Part shown: one piece after another, positions 38,901 through 49,133 of the stretch
How the letters are laid out: each line of letters begins with the position of its first letter
Numbering within the stretch: position 1 is the first letter of the stretch
DNA from: Pseudopyrenochaeta lycopersici
Lineage: Eukaryota > Ascomycota > Dothideomycetes > Pleosporales > Pseudopyrenochaetaceae
DNA: 64,000 nucleotides
Assembly: GCA_003313425.1 (NCBI GenBank)
Contig: NHZP01000037.1
Location: forward strand, 434,001 to 498,000
Direction: 5' to 3'
Position numbers and translations under genes: made by a program
The notes under the pieces: generated by a model
The model's input: the letters and a program-made list of their open reading frames with translations, nothing else
Told to the model about the DNA's origin: nothing
Database searches by the model: none

Positions 38901-39905
38901 AATAAATCCTAAAAAGGACTAAATATCCTTAACTATCTATACTATCTTCTATTCTTAGATTATTTTAATCTTAGATTTACTAATCTATACTCCTTATCTT
39001 CTAACTATATATCCTAAGAATTCTACCTCTTCTTTATAAAATTTATACTTTTCTAGTTTTAACTTTAAGTAGTAATCTCTTAGTTATTATAGTACTTCCT
39101 TAATATAGTCCTAATATTTATCTATATTCTTTAAGTAAACTAAAATATTATTTAGGTAGGCTATAGTATATATATTAAGATATTCTACTAAGACGTTATT
39201 TATTAAGGCCTACTACGTCGCTAGTACATTTATTAGGCTAAATAGTATTACTATATATTTATAATATCTATATTATATCCTAAAGGCAGTTTTCTATTTT
39301 TCTCCTTCCTTTATTCTAATAAAGTTATACGCTCCTCTTAGGTTTAGTTACTAGTATAGTAAAGTATTAAGCTCTTATTAATCTATCGCGTAATTCTTAT
39401 ATATTAGGTAGTAGGTAGTAGTTCTTTTTAGTAATATTATTTAACTTCCTATAGTTGATATATAACCTTAACGCTCTATCTTTCTTTAGCGTAAATAGGA
39501 TAGGGTATCCTACAATTTATAATATGCTATAGGAGCTACTATAACGGATTGCCGAGAGGGGTACTGTTACAGCTCACCTATATATTAGATACAGAGCCCA
39601 GTACTAGCAGTTGAGCTAGTATTGATGTACTTTTGGCCATTTGGCGTAGTAGGGCTCTGCACTGTTACAGCTACATTATGCGAGTCTATATATATAATTG
39701 TCTTATAGGATTTCTATAAGGCCTCCTCTAGGTTTTCTAGGTTTGTCTCCGTCCTATAGGACTGAGTCCGTCTTGGCGTGGGTTTTCTAGGATCACGTGA
39801 TCCTGGCGTCATCGGTTGGTTCAGAGGCCCGGTCTTCTCGTTGGCCGTCCGTGCCTCCTCTCTCATCCTCATAACCGCCGCCCTTCCTACTTCCTGTTCG
39901 TAACA
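35970..39905 (-). mobile_element. Gypsy retrotransposon R, shortened and RIP-degraded
   Basis: Minus-strand Gypsy relic. LTR at 35970-36330 (361 bp, the downstream LTR in pol orientation) is preceded in that orientation by a purine tract (GAGAGGGAGGATAG, 36344-36331). RT/RNase H is read between about 39510 and 38800; FLGFINF near 38910 and YPILF near 39500 are recognisable. The right-hand LTR (about 39516-39905) is incomplete: it joins directly to RT sequence, so the protease/gag part has been deleted. No matching target duplication was found. A third LTR of the family lies at 63554-63914. Confidence 0.75.
39534..39671. repeat. Insertion within the right LTR of Gypsy R
   Basis: About 138 bp absent from the corresponding place in the other two LTR copies. 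It has imperfect inverted ends (AGCTACTATAAC at left, GTTACAGCTAC at right) and is scarcely RIP-mutated. Possibly a tiny MITE. Confidence 0.4.
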
Positions 39906-39934
39906 CAAACAACGCGCTGTGACCTGAGGTACGG

Positions 39935-40130
39935 TAGGCTCACGTGCGCGCTGACGTAGGAGCTTACCCTGGAGAGACACGTACTTATGTGCGCATTCAC
40001 GGCGCGCTCACGTGCACGCTCACGTGCAAGCTGATGGGCAAGCTCACGCAGGAGACACCTGAAGGTAGACTCACGTGCGCGATCACGTGCGCGATCACGT
40101 ACGCGCTCACGCACGCGTACACGCTGCTCA
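39935..40130. repeat. Degenerate 10-bp array with repeated CACGTG boxes
   Basis: Units resembling GCTCACGTGC recur over about 200 bp. Exact CACGTG occurs at 39941, 40009, 40021, 40072 and 40084; another lies inside the palindrome GGATCACGTGATCC at 39791-39804. CACGTG is the core site of bHLH factors. A related but shorter and mutated version is at 61265-61320. Confidence 0.75.
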
Positions 40131-40137
40131 CGCTCCT

Positions 40138-40285
40138 ACCGTATAATGGCCCCTGTAATAGGCCGTGCTCAGCTCTCCTCTATATAGCTGGCTCTCCTAA
40201 GCCTCCTAGATAAACAGTGGTCCATCTCATAGATCACCTGGGTAACTGTTGCCAAGCTCTCCCTTTTTCCTCCACAACAATCAAT
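40138..40285. repeat. Promoter-like repeat shared with 61,320-61,440
   Basis: Contains CTATATAGCTGG and runs to a pyrimidine-rich end (CTCCCTTTTTCC). It matches 61320-61440 with mainly C-to-T/G-to-A differences in the latter. It follows the CACGTG array in both places, so array plus TATA region form one repeated unit, probably the promoter end of an unidentified mobile element. Confidence 0.55.
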
Positions 40286-40727
40286 TCTCATCCACGATTA
40301 AGACCAAAAGATTCATTAAATTCCGACACCTCCTGATAGCATCATGTCGCAGGCCAAGGCATCATCTCGGGGAGCCTGAGGAAGAAACTGCATTAGTAAT
40401 CTTGCCATATAATCTAAGACGTGCGGGGGTCAGGTTCACCAGACCAAGGCACAATACACACACAATACAACTTTTCTGCTCATCATGAATTCTTCCTGAT
40501 GTATCAGCATCAGCACACCCAAGTGCGACACATCATATAGCCACTGTGCAGCGGTTATGCTCGGGTTTTAACTTTTGGCTACCATGCTCGGCTTCCACTC
40601 TTTTGTATAAACTTGGCAATCTCAGGATGCATCGAATTGCTATGCTGATAAGGAATGCCGGGATCTCAATTCCAGAAGAACTTGGGGCACTCACACAGTC
40701 CTTTGCCGACGACCAGTCTTTCTTCCT
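40286..40727. other. 3' flank of BVMO2, no gene seen
   Basis: Unmutated composition; short open frames only, without recognisable domains. Confidence 0.4.
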
Positions 40728-42761
40728 TCAGATCTCTGCAACATCAAAGTACCAGGTAAGATTAACCTGATCCAAATCCTCCTGAGTATAGCCATTTCCA
40801 AAAAACTGGAACCGATTGCCCGTGAAATAGGTATAATCGAAATCCTCCCATCTGGGTTCTCTGAGGAGTTCACACCAATGTAGCCGAGTCCCAGGATACT
40901 GTGAAGTGACTGGGCCAATTCTTTTGCCATTTTTGTACCAGGAAGCGCAAGGCTGGCTGTATACCAATCTCCTAAACATTGCATGCGAATAGTTGTAGTA
41001 ATCAACTGCGGCTTCCGGCTTAGGGCAGAAGGCTTTGATGTTTTCCTTCTGGACCTTTACCACAGTCTTCATCACGTACCGAGTGAGCCATTCAAGGACT
41101 GCAAACACCGGGCCGTGGCTACCTGGAAATCCTGGACCCGGGAATTCTAGATTCGAGTTATTGAATGAAACGAGAAAGTGGTGAGATGCACTCACGGTAA
41201 AAGTTAGGAAAGTGAGGTGTCATAACAGCGAGATAACTTCGCGGAAAGTCACCGTAGAAGGCTTTCAAATCGATATCGTCTCGGCCGGTAACTCCAAACG
41301 AGGGAGTAAAGGTTGTGTCGAAGCCAGTGGCACAAATGATGACATCCACTTTATGTTCGTTCCCTTGATCGTCTAGGAGACCGTCCTTGGTGAATCCAGT
41401 GACAGAGGACTTAACAAGTTGTACATTTCCTTTGGTGAAAGCTTCCATGTATTCGTTGCCGGGTGAGAGCCTGCGACATCCGAGTCCAAACGCTGGCGTC
41501 AAGTAGTCTGCGATATCATCGTTGCCAATCTTCGCTCGCATATAAGCCTCCATATTGATTTTCGCTTCTTTTGAAATGTCACTGATTTCATGTTGCTGGG
41601 ATTGGATATCTAATTAGCAAAAGGGTATCTTCCGTTTGAATGCCTTGAGAACTTACCATTGGGAATCTACTACCCAAATCCTCTTCGATTTTCCGAATAT
41701 AGTCGTCATAAGCCTTTGGATCGTTGCGGAACTTTTCCTTCTGTTCTTCTGTATCTAAGAGTGCGTTAGGACTCATCTAAACTAGGGATCTCCGGTTTCA
41801 GGGTGCATATCGGCTCGCTTACATTTGAAATTGGAGCCGTCGGGTCCTGCATTCTTTGCCGAGAACCCTGGTGTAAGCCAGACTGGCGACCGGACGAAGT
41901 TGAGCAACTTCTTGACATCTGTTTTGACCATTTTTAGATGTGTAATCAGTAAACAAACTTGCGAAGACTTACCAGGTTGAATGCCTGGAACGACCTGTAT
42001 CGCGGACGAGCCAGAGCCTATGACAGCGACAACCTTATCCCGAAGGTCAACTTCGGTATTCCAAGCAGCAGTGTGCATCATGGCACCTTTGAACAAGCCA
42101 CGACCCGGGATGTCGGGAAAACGCCATTTGCTGTATCAATCGTCAGCAGGAGTCACTTTGACGGGTATAGGATGATGTACTTCAGCCCACCACCGGTAGC
42201 AAGAAGGATGTCTGCCTCATCGATAAAGGTGGTGCCATCAGGTCTCTGTATCTGACAGATCCATTTGCCTTCGTCTTCGTCCCATTTCGTGTCAAGCACT
42301 CTATGCCGGAAGCTGATGTATTTGTTCAAGTCAAACTTCTTCGCCGTGTCTTGCAGGTACTTCAGAATTTCCGGTGCAGGAGAATAGAAAGAACTCCAGC
42401 ACGGGTTGCGATTCCAGTAGAATTGATAGGTGTGGGAAGGTATGTCGCACGCACAGCCGGGGTACATGTTCTCAAGCCACGTGCCTCCAACAGCGTCGTT
42501 CTTCTCGTAGATGGCCAGATCGATGTCCTGCAGAAGTTTTCTGAACTTGTACGCAACCTGCAAGCCGGCTGCACCAGCACCTGTTGCGACCACACGGAGC
42601 TTTCTGCGCTTGTTGATGACATCTTCGGTGATTTCGACACCACCAAAACCTTGTCTGTAAAATGGGTTGTTGTGGATTTCAGGATCCTTGTTAAAGGCCG
42701 CGTAGTCAAAGTCTGGGGGGCCTTGGCCGGAAAATGGGTTCCAAGCATTTATGGTTGACAT
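40728..42761 (-). CDS. Baeyer-Villiger FAD monooxygenase BVMO2 (intact)
   Basis: Flavoprotein of 583 aa that should oxidise a ketone to an ester or lactone with NADPH and O2. Exons: 42761-42181, 42130-41973, 41918-41823, 41754-41657, 41595-41196, 41146-40728; 584 codons. Seen: FAD-binding GAGAAG at residues 61-66, fingerprint FKGAMMHTAAWN at 207-218, second Rossmann motif GSGSSA, and ATGFDTTF. Start MSTINAW was chosen over an upstream in-frame Met at 42785 because the leader is short and pyrimidine-poor. Exon lengths 158, 96, 98 and 400 are identical to those of BVMO1; the first exon lacks BVMO1's first intron. It lies beside a hydrolase and an SDR. Confidence 0.95.
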
Positions 42762-43914
42762 GTTTGAAAGATGCAAATACTTCAAGAAACCTTATCAGAT
42801 GATTGTCATAGAATGTGGAAAGCTATAGGCGGCGGACTACTATTTCATAAGTGTTTCCCAAGTACCACATTTCCAAATGTGGTAACATCCACGGTAGGAA
42901 CATCTCACCAACGATCGCGACTACAGTGCTTAGTGAATGCGGCTTCACGCAGCAACACCAACTGGGGCCGACCTGCCAGCCAGGGTCCGGCCCATGTAAT
43001 ATTGATCTCTGACCAGTAATATCGTTTGTTTTGCACACGACCCTTGCAGAAGTAGGTGAGGATGATGCTGACGGTTAGCGCTTAACTACGTACGGAAGGT
43101 GGGGCTGCGCGCCCTTGCTTGGCAGATCGGCGCGAAACGGTGTTTGCAGCTGTGTGCAAGGGTGAAGCCGCAGTCGCCAGCGACTGTAGAAGGCCGTGGA
43201 CTGGCGCGGAGCTGTGCCTCGACTTGATGTACGAAGCCGCGGCACGCTAGGCTACATTTACGATACATCGTTGACACCGTTGACACCGGGAATGCAGGTC
43301 GGAGACGCCGGCTCGGCTCCAAGTTCCAGGGCACGAGGATATACAATGCTGCCCCCGCGGATCGGGAATATAGGTCAAAAAGAGAGGCGATGCCGCCGCG
43401 CTAGATTGGCGATTGCCACCATCGTTATGAAAGAATAACGTCACATCCGAGGTTGAATGAGAAGAAGGAGAACAATTTATCGCAGGATGACGGCTTCAGC
43501 CCTCTCTGAGGTAACATGGTGTATTTCCACATCCCACTGTGTTTTTGATCACTATATTCCATCGTCACATAATTCACTGCAGCTGGCCTTGCTTAGTTTG
43601 AAGTCAAGCTTTGTGTTCATCTTGGATAAGATTAGTTAAGGCATGAAGAAGCTGCTTATGCCTATTGCGATGCGGTCATGAGCGTATACTAGAAATGATT
43701 TCTGTGCTACGTGGCTTTATATATGATGCCTCGGTTGTATGAAAAGTAGGATGTTCTGTCTAGTAGGCTGCCTCAATTGACTTCCTGTGTTGAGACAGAT
43801 AGGGCTTCATAATGATGGCTTCAACAGGGTTGAGCGGGGAAGAAAGTTTGTATGGACAGCTAACTATGATGTTACATCTCAAAACCATCTGAATTCAGAC
43901 CCTTTCTTGCCAAA
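42762..43914. other. Spacer between BVMO2 and the hydrolase
   Basis: Contains the BVMO2 upstream region. Short frames on both strands (43086-43444 region) overlap each other and show no domain; I do not support a gene. A palindromic word CACATTTCCAAATGTGG lies near 42868. Confidence 0.4.
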
Positions 43915-45138
43915 TCATGCATCCAAAAGCCACTTTACACCTTGGGTTAGATCCTGCTTCCACTTGATGCTCGAGGGAAGCCCTGGGAAGTTCCAGAAAA
44001 TATGTGGAAGCCCCGGATAAACGTCCAGTTTCGTTTGAACGTTGTTCTTGCGCAAGACCTTTTCATACAGAAGCCCTTCGTCGCGAAGAGGATCCAAACC
44101 AGTAACTTGGAAATAAGCCTTTGGAAGCCCACTTAGATTAGGATGCAACAATGGAGAGGCCTTTGGGTCCGTCCAGTCCTCGACTTGGTAATGACCTGTG
44201 CTCAATTGTTAGAGTGGAAATAAGGAAGGATGTGAGACCCGACCTTCGAAAATCTCCACCGATTTGAGATTGATGACCGGCGCGTTGGAGTTTTGTTCCA
44301 GTGACTTGATTTCATCCTTGTATTCCTCGGGAACATGGTTGCGGTTAACAACAGAAGGACACGATAAAAGCTGGCCTGTGATAGGCGGGTCCACCCTCTC
44401 ATCGCGAGCAAGCTGCGAGATTACTGCCGCAAAATTACTGCCTCCAGAAAAGCCTCCCACGACAAATCCTCGCTTTGGATTGATTTTCAAGGACTCGTAG
44501 TTTGTGGCAATCTATCGACTCAATTAATCGTGAGTCTGTGGTTAAGGATCGTGGCTTACCCATTTGACAACATCATAACTATCGTGCAAGCCGATGGGGA
44601 AAGGGTGTTCCGGAGCCAACCGATAGTCAACGTTGAAGACTGCTGCGTCACAACTGTCTGCAATGACACGAGATGAGACTGCCATGTGTATCAGCTTTAT
44701 CGCCGTCATCAGAGCCGCGTAGGGACTTCTTACCCTCTTCATTATCGAGATTTCCCAACGCGAATCCACCACCATGGAAGCTAGAATTGTTACTCAGGTA
44801 CTCTGTAGACCTACCCTATCTATTTACATGACAACTACCGGCAGGCCTACTGCGCCCCGGAGCTTGTAGAATCGCACTGCGATCTGTGCTCCGTCTCGGA
44901 CTGGAACACTCAGGTCCTCGACTTCGAGACTCTCTCCTGGCATTGGCGTCTTTTCATTCATAGCAGCCTTCGTTCGTGCCATAGATGTTCGAAGAAATTC
45001 TAGAGACCCTTCTAGCGGCGGGGGCGCCTTGGCTGCGAACTTTGGACATGGTCAATAGGGTAAGACAACACCGAAGAAGAAAGACCATACGTCAAGCCAT
45101 TCCTGCTTAGCTTCGCTCATGTATGCGTATTCGGCCAT
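43915..45138 (-). CDS. Alpha/beta hydrolase, HSL (hydrolase fold-3) esterase/lipase family
   Basis: Serine hydrolase of 324 aa, expected to cleave carboxylic esters or lactones in the cytosol. Exons: 45138-45091, 45039-44828, 44780-44734, 44678-44560, 44511-44244, 44195-43915; 325 codons. Seen: oxyanion-hole HGGG at residues 89-92, nucleophile elbow GFSGG with Ser164, acid motif GLDPLRDEG near 264-272, and catalytic His296 in [18 protein letters not shown] is also typical of the family. No signal peptide is evident. It sits downstream of, and parallel to, no other gene but between BVMO2 and the divergent SDR. A natural role is opening the BVMO product. Confidence 0.93.
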
Positions 45139-45807
45139 TGTGACTTTAAGATTGCTGTAGCTTGTTTTGATGATGAGAAGTATAAACTTGTGAAAGTTTT
45201 CCGAGAATGTGTTGGAAGAGTCTCTCTGTCTATTTCTTTCACCGCACATGAAGTAGAGAAGAAGGGTTGATATGGGGCTGCAAGTTTGGGTGAATGGAGT
45301 GGGAAGTTCTGCCCAATTGGTATCAGCTTTCCGCGGCATAGGTCGGCCCAATAGAGGCAGTCATGGTTTTCAGAGCTAGCTATTGGGCGACTGAACTTTC
45401 CTGAAAACATAAGCCATTGCAGGCTGGGTTGTGATCTACACTATCCCTGTAAATCTCTAAAAGCTCCTACAACATTGCCGAGGACTTGATGTCTCCACTT
45501 CCCGCGGCTTCCATTTACGGCTTGGCCGACGGCAAAATCCGTGACCCCGAAAGCAAAGTAAGCTAGGCAGCAAGCCTAACCAGAGATCGCGGATTCAGTC
45601 ACAAACCCGGGTTCCGCGGTAAAGGAGATAATGGACTCCGGGAAAGTAGTGACGTGCTGTTGGCCTGACGGGATACTTTGGCACAAACGTGTGTTGCGAC
45701 GCCAAGTAGCATGGCTTCCCTGTGATTATATACTATATGCTTCGCTGAATATCTTCAGTGGTGACCAGACAGCCTATTACACAAACCCCATTTAATTGCG
45801 AACAAAA
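45139..45807. promoter_or_regulatory. Divergent promoter between hydrolase and SDR
   Basis: 669 bp between the two divergent starts. TATATACTATA near 45727 could be a TATA element for the SDR. CCGCGG at 45502 and TTCCGCGG at 45329-45336 and 45611-45618 (CGG-type words) could serve a Zn2Cys6 regulator, an inference only. Confidence 0.4.
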
Positions 45808-46848
45808 ATGGACAGCCTCACTGGAATTTCGGAAGAGTTCTCTAATAAAGTCGTCATAGTCTCAGGTAGGTGCTGGTAATCTTTGGTGCTCAGTTGGTCT
45901 TGGTCTAAGCTGTCATCTCTAGGCGGGTCTTCGGGAATAGGTTTCGCCATTGCTACCCAATTCTCTCGACGCAATGCCCATGTCATTATCGCCGACGTCT
46001 CGAAACCGGCACACATTCCTGACAAAGCAACCTTCATCAGGACGGATGTAACTAGTTGGGCGTCGCAGCTCGAATTGTTCCAGAAGACTGTGGAGCTGCA
46101 CAATAGGATAGACATTGTTTGCGCAAATGCAGGCATATCTGAAGATAAGGAAGCCTTCCAAGACAAAGTTGACGAGCATGGCGTTCCGTTGGAGCCCAGG
46201 TGGAACACAATTCAGGTCAACTTGGTTGGAGTATGCATCAGCGCCAAGCTTGCTATTCATTTTTTGAAAAAGCACGGTGGTGGCAAAATCATTCTTACAA
46301 CTTCCCTCTCAGGTACGTTTTGTCATTGGAACCAGAACGTTTCCAACTTGCTTATTCCTGCTACCAATAGGGTACGACGCAAATGGCCTTCCGACTTATG
46401 CGGCTTCCAAGCACGGCGTAAGTGTTCCTGGTCCCTGTGGCACCTGATAAACGAAGTCCGCTCACTCTTCTCGAACTAGGTCGTCGGCCTGATGCGCGGA
46501 TTGCGAGACCATTTGCCACCGTTGGGCATCACAATCAACTGTTTAGCCCCTGGCTTCACCGATACCAATATTCTCCCCTCCGAAGGGACTGTCCAGAGTC
46601 TGGAAGAGGCGGGCATCAATGTACAGAGTGCGGACACAGTGGCGTTGGCCGCGTTGTATTATGCGTCGCCAGGTGGAGTCAACGGCAAAACATTCGCCAT
46701 CATCAATGGAAAGTACTTTGAAGTTGAAGACGGTTTGAACCAAGCATTTCGTGGGATACTCGGCGGGGCGACAAGTAACTCGGAGAGGAAGCGCCAGGGT
46801 GGTCGTGCCCAAGAAGTGGTGGATAAACTGTTCAGAGTTGACCTTTGA
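45808..46848 (+). CDS. Short-chain dehydrogenase/reductase (classical SDR)
   Basis: NAD(P)-dependent alcohol/ketone oxidoreductase, 287 aa. Exons: 45808-45865, 45923-46312, 46371-46417, 46480-46848; 288 codons. Seen: nucleotide-binding SGGSSGIG at residues 19-26 (Gly-rich TGxxxGIG type; Thr replaced by Ser), Asp44 in IIADVS favouring NAD(H), NAG at 88-90, catalytic Ser147, Tyr159 and Lys163 (YAASK), and PGF near the expected site. It resembles 15-hydroxyprostaglandin dehydrogenase-type fungal SDRs. Divergent from the hydrolase. It could form the ketone that a BVMO uses. Confidence 0.95.
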
Positions 46849-47427
46849 ACATGCCTTGAGGAGCTTTGCCAGATAAATTGTTGATTGATGATGAATGGGC
46901 AAAGAAAGTCTTTCCAAGGAGAGGCCGTCTGACCCGCAAACTCAATGATACAACCGCAAAGATGCGGGGTTCACCAATGAGAAGCTACTTGAATCCCGCT
47001 TAACCGAAGCCTCTAAACTCAAGGCAATCATAGTTTGGTAGCCACGCGGGCGCAAAAAAAGGCCGCACCGCAAATGCCTTGGCGTCCCCCAACACCAACA
47101 AATTACTATGGAGAGGAGGACAATTGCGCACTTTTTGGAGTAGATTTCAACAAGCTATAATACTCGCAAGGTGAGGTTATAGATTTCGCTACACAGGTTA
47201 GTTTTTTGGTGATGCAGCTATCAAAACAGCGCGCTCGCGCGAGGTTACCAACCAGTCATTTGACTATCCATTGCAATGCAATCTCTCAGCCTATTTAGCA
47301 TAGAATTAACACACTCATTAATAAAGCCTTATCCTATCCTCTCTTATCCTTTAAGAGCAAGCTCTCGCGTATCTCCTTTATCCTAATATAGAAATTTCTT
47401 AACATACTACTTAGGTAGTTGCTAGTA
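46849..47427. other. 3' flank of SDR with a MITE-like arm
   Basis: Gene-like to about 47110, then grading into RIP-like sequence. The word CCACGCGGGCGCAAAAAAAG near 47041, followed by GCCGCACCGC, matches one arm of the inverted-repeat element at 60851-61073, so a fragment of that MITE family lies here. Confidence 0.5.
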
Positions 47428-48755
47428 CAGTCACAGGACAAAAGTTCAGTTCGCGAAGTGACGCGTCAAAGCGTCCCTCATTAACACCAAATTTTCAAAC
47501 CACTACTAAAATGCCACAACGCCGTCAATTTAGCTAGGAAATAAGTAGTAATATAAGAATAACCACCTAATTAACCCTAAATAAATGCACAAGAATTATC
47601 GCGAAGTTAGAAGCAGGGTGTGGCGCGAAGGAGTTAGCAGAAGAATTTCGCGTTACACCTAAATATGTACGCGACACCTTGCGACGATAGCAGGTCTACT
47701 ACACTACAAAAGACCTACCTTAATCTAGGCGCCCTAAGATACTATTACAACATAACGAGCGAGTGCTGTTTTAAATAGCTCGAAAATATCCTAAAATAGA
47801 GTATAGGCAGCTCCTTAAAGAAGCTACCCTCACTAATTAAATATCTGCTAAAACTACGTACAGAGTGCTTAAGAGGTATAACCTAAAGAAGTTTAGATGT
47901 AAGCGTAGACCTAAGATTACTTAATATACGGCAGGAAGAAGAAGAGCGTAGGAGAGGAAGTAGCGGCATTTTAACTAGAAGAGGAGGACTATGCGCTTTT
48001 CTAATAAGTACTCTATTTAGAAAGGCTCTAGTTCTAACTAGGAATAGTGCTTCTGCTATCCTAATAAGAAATAGAGACATAAGATAATAGAGGAACATAA
48101 TACGTCGCGTCCTCCTGCGCAGATAGTGTGGGCGTTAATCTAGATTAATAGAAGGGGGAGGGCTTAGAAGAGTCTACTAGTAATTATAGAGAGGGACCCT
48201 AACGCCCCCTATAATAGCTACTTAGCTTAGAGCTATACCTAGGCGCTAGAAGAAGGTCTCCTCTACAATTATTAGAGGGGCGACCTCTTCTAATAGGATA
48301 ATGCACGCATACACACTGCATAAGCAACTAGCGAGTGGTTACGGAGGCACCGTATAAACGTTGTTAACTTCCTACTCTACTTACTAGACCTTAACCCTAT
48401 TAAGCACATGTGGTGGGTACTAAAAAGGAAGGTAAATAAGCTTTACCTAGAGCTAGCTACGACTAGCGAGTCTGCAGAGGACTAGGAGCGATTTTGCGAA
48501 GCATTAAAGGAGGTATGGCAGAAGATCCCTAATTCGTACGTGAAGACGCTTATTCTATCTATGCCGCAACGCCTTGCTGCTCTAAGGCATGCGCACGGTT
48601 ATTAAATAAAATATTAAGCTTTTTATAATAGATTAACGCCTCTTTTTACGTTATTACGACTTTTAGGGGTTTATTAATAGATAGGGTAGAGAGAGGTATT
48701 AATGTTCGGACCTCGTATTTAGTTGTTAGTGAACCGAACTTTTGTCCTAGTACTG
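47428..48755 (+). mobile_element. Tc1/mariner transposon, full length, RIP-degraded
   Basis: 1,328 bp with inverted ends CAGTCACAGGACAAAAGTTC and GAACTTTTGTCCTAGTACTG, flanked by TA (47426-47427, 48756-48757). The + strand transposase, stops ignored, shows a helix-turn-helix (ELAEEFRVTPKYVRDTLRR near 47622-47690), ARKYPKIEYRQLLKEA, an IVWALI segment and a DLNPIKHMWW-like catalytic end near 48390-48410. Length and ends fit the superfamily. Confidence 0.92.
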
Positions 48756-48757
48756 TA

Positions 48758-48874
48758 ATTTTCTATAGGAGTAAAGTTAGGGCTAGAGTAATAGTTAAAA
48801 GTAACTCTTAAGCTTATAGAGTTCTTTCTACTACTATACTATATTATTTTTACCTAAGCTATAGCCTAAGTTAC
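48758..48874. other. Host sequence between mariner and the nested LTR block
   Basis: RIP-like AT-rich sequence that continues on the far side of the nest at 60011; GTTAC at 48870-48874 is the duplicated target of the solo LTR. Confidence 0.5.
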
Positions 48875-48911
48875 TGTAATGGGCTGCGCCCTTTAAGCAG
48901 GAGAGGCTTCG

Positions 48912-49133
48912 TGTCACGAGAGGCTACGAGTAGGGATTTCAACGCTTAACTAATAGCTTAATTATTATACTACGTACAATCTTAGGTGTAATATAAGACG
49001 TTGCGTAAAGAAGAGAAGAGAACAGAAACTTAGGTGCAGAAGAATACTCAGGGGCTAGGCCTGTGCTTAAGCTCAGGCCTCAACAGGGCTAGTCAATTCA
49101 GGTGTTGCGGGAACCACGGTGGTTACCGTGACA
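48912..49133 (-). repeat. LTR of Gypsy B (left, 3' in pol orientation)
   Basis: 222 bp; preceded by CTTCG target copy. Strongly similar to 59571-59792. Confidence 0.9.

Noticed and set aside
39714..40213. Arg-rich frames at 39714-40213 on both strands
   Set aside because: They are translations of the CACGTG array, not a protein.
43086..43444. Small genes between BVMO2 and the hydrolase
   Set aside because: Three mutually overlapping frames on both strands without features; GC-rich spacer.
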